64,000 nucleotides of DNA from Arion vulgaris (taxonomy: Eukaryota > Mollusca > Gastropoda > Stylommatophora > Arionidae), in contig CM036765.1 in NCBI GenBank assembly GCA_020796225.1, positions 3,928,228 to 3,992,227 on the forward strand, written 5' to 3'. Below the pieces are notes generated by a model that searched no databases, was not told the DNA's origin, and saw nothing but the letters and a program-made list of their open reading frames with translations. A program made the translations under genes and the position numbers. The first letter of the stretch is position 1. Each line of letters opens with the position of its first letter. Below are positions 63,261 to 64,000 of the stretch, piece by piece.

Positions 63261-63379
63261 GATCCTGGAACTGCACGTCTGTGAAGCAAGCACACTACCC
63301 ACTACTCTAACACGGTTCTCGTTTCCTGCAGTTCAAAAGTTTTAAATTATTGTATGGAAAAAAAGCGAAGGAGAGAGAA

Positions 63380-64000
63380 AACATTGGAAGAACCCTTCAT
63401 TTAGTTTAGTCGACAGAATATCATCACCGCATATTGAACAAGTTAATCCTGGAGTAACAAACTAGCAAACAACGATGTTTTAGTGTTCTGGGATTTCCTT
63501 CCTATTCAGTTTCCTCTCCCAACGCCATCTCTCACTCTCTCGCGATCCCTTCAGAACGCCATCTAAGATGTCTTTGCCACTTGTTCCGGATGGATGACGA
63601 CCGGATCCTCAATGTTATCTTGAACGGAGAGTTGGTTTCATAACTCTTTCTTCTTTGCAACTTTGAATTGTAAACGAGACTTAATGATGCTTGCCATGAC
63701 TAATAGTGGTGTATTCTGGTCCTCCATGCAATGTGTCATACATAATGAAAATTTAATACTTCAAAGAATGAAAGTTTAAAAAAAATTATTTTCTTAGTAT
63801 ATAACTACTTTTATGTAGCAATATTCTTTCTTATCTCTAATCCTGTTTTTGCTTCACAGCATCAGTATAAGAAGAGATTTCTAGAATAGCTTTTTGTGTG
63901 TGCTTACATAAATAGTGTTTTTCAGTTCGTCTGCTAATTCTGAGAACCTCTGTTTGTGTCGCCGGTCTTTTGCTTTGTATTCACTGTATCGGATGTTTGT
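63380..64000 (-). mobile_element. LINE fragments to the window edge
   Basis: 63380-63760 resembles 1746-2080. 63840-64000 matches the LINE-E 3' end on the minus strand ('aagaagagatttctagaata', 'ttttgtgtgtgcttac'; compare 25810-25860). Both are heavily decayed. Confidence 0.5.

Overview
The window looks like AT-rich, repeat-dense animal nuclear DNA, most likely from a lophotrochozoan and plausibly a gastropod mollusc. The basis is spliceosomal introns with GTAAGT-type donors, a class C receptor-type extracellular domain, many decayed non-LTR retrotransposons (LINEs), several tRNA-derived SINE families, and one copy of a SPIN-like hAT element (such elements are known, among other hosts, from pond snails). 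The host assignment is inference. No bacterial or organellar gene and no CRISPR array was seen.

One host gene dominates the window. It lies on the minus strand from the start codon at 55538-55540 to the stop at 2412-2414, and I could place 14 exons. It encodes a signal peptide, two Venus-flytrap (ANF-receptor/periplasmic-binding type I) domains in tandem, a single membrane-spanning helix and a long Ser/Asn/Gln-rich cytoplasmic tail of about 490 residues. Each Venus-flytrap domain ends in the Cys motif that opens the cysteine-rich domain of metabotropic-glutamate-type receptors, but no seven-helix domain was found. The join between the two domains lies inside one exon (22287-23443), so the duplication is not an artefact of my splicing. 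Intron phases agree from exon 2 through exon 13. Two junctions are ambiguous: exon 1 to 2, and exon 13 to the tail exon.

The remaining roughly 90 percent is introns and flanks packed with transposon debris. Family letters used below are local labels. LINE-E, -F, -G, -H and -R are recognised by their reverse-transcriptase C-termini. LINE-I, -J and -K carry RNase H domains. SINE-A, -B, -C, -D, -E and -T are short dispersed repeats, several with tRNA-like heads. Layout from left to right: LINE fragments (1-2080); 3' UTR and tail exon (2100-3880); a SINE-derived VNTR and LINE-derived 48-bp array (3990-7905); TM exon (8176-8359); arrays and SINE/LINE remnants (8400-17300) around exons 12 and 11; a SPIN-like element (16941-17283); LINE-R with a 49-bp array (19510-21205); exons 10, 9 and 8 (21246-25157); LINE-rich introns around exons 7 to 3 (27743-35828); long simple arrays (36390-45000) around exon 2; a 4.2-kb 47-bp satellite (47560-51795); nested LINEs (51930-54930); exon 1 (about 55411-55540); and a 5' flank with more LINE/SINE copies and a 28-bp array (55670-64000).

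A recurring pattern is that minisatellites sit inside transposon copies and use a piece of that transposon as the unit. This is visible for at least seven arrays (units 18, 24, 28, 47, 48, 62 and about 95/55 bp). Several nested insertions still have readable target-site duplications. The very long reading frames inside these arrays are by-products of the repeat unit and are not genes.
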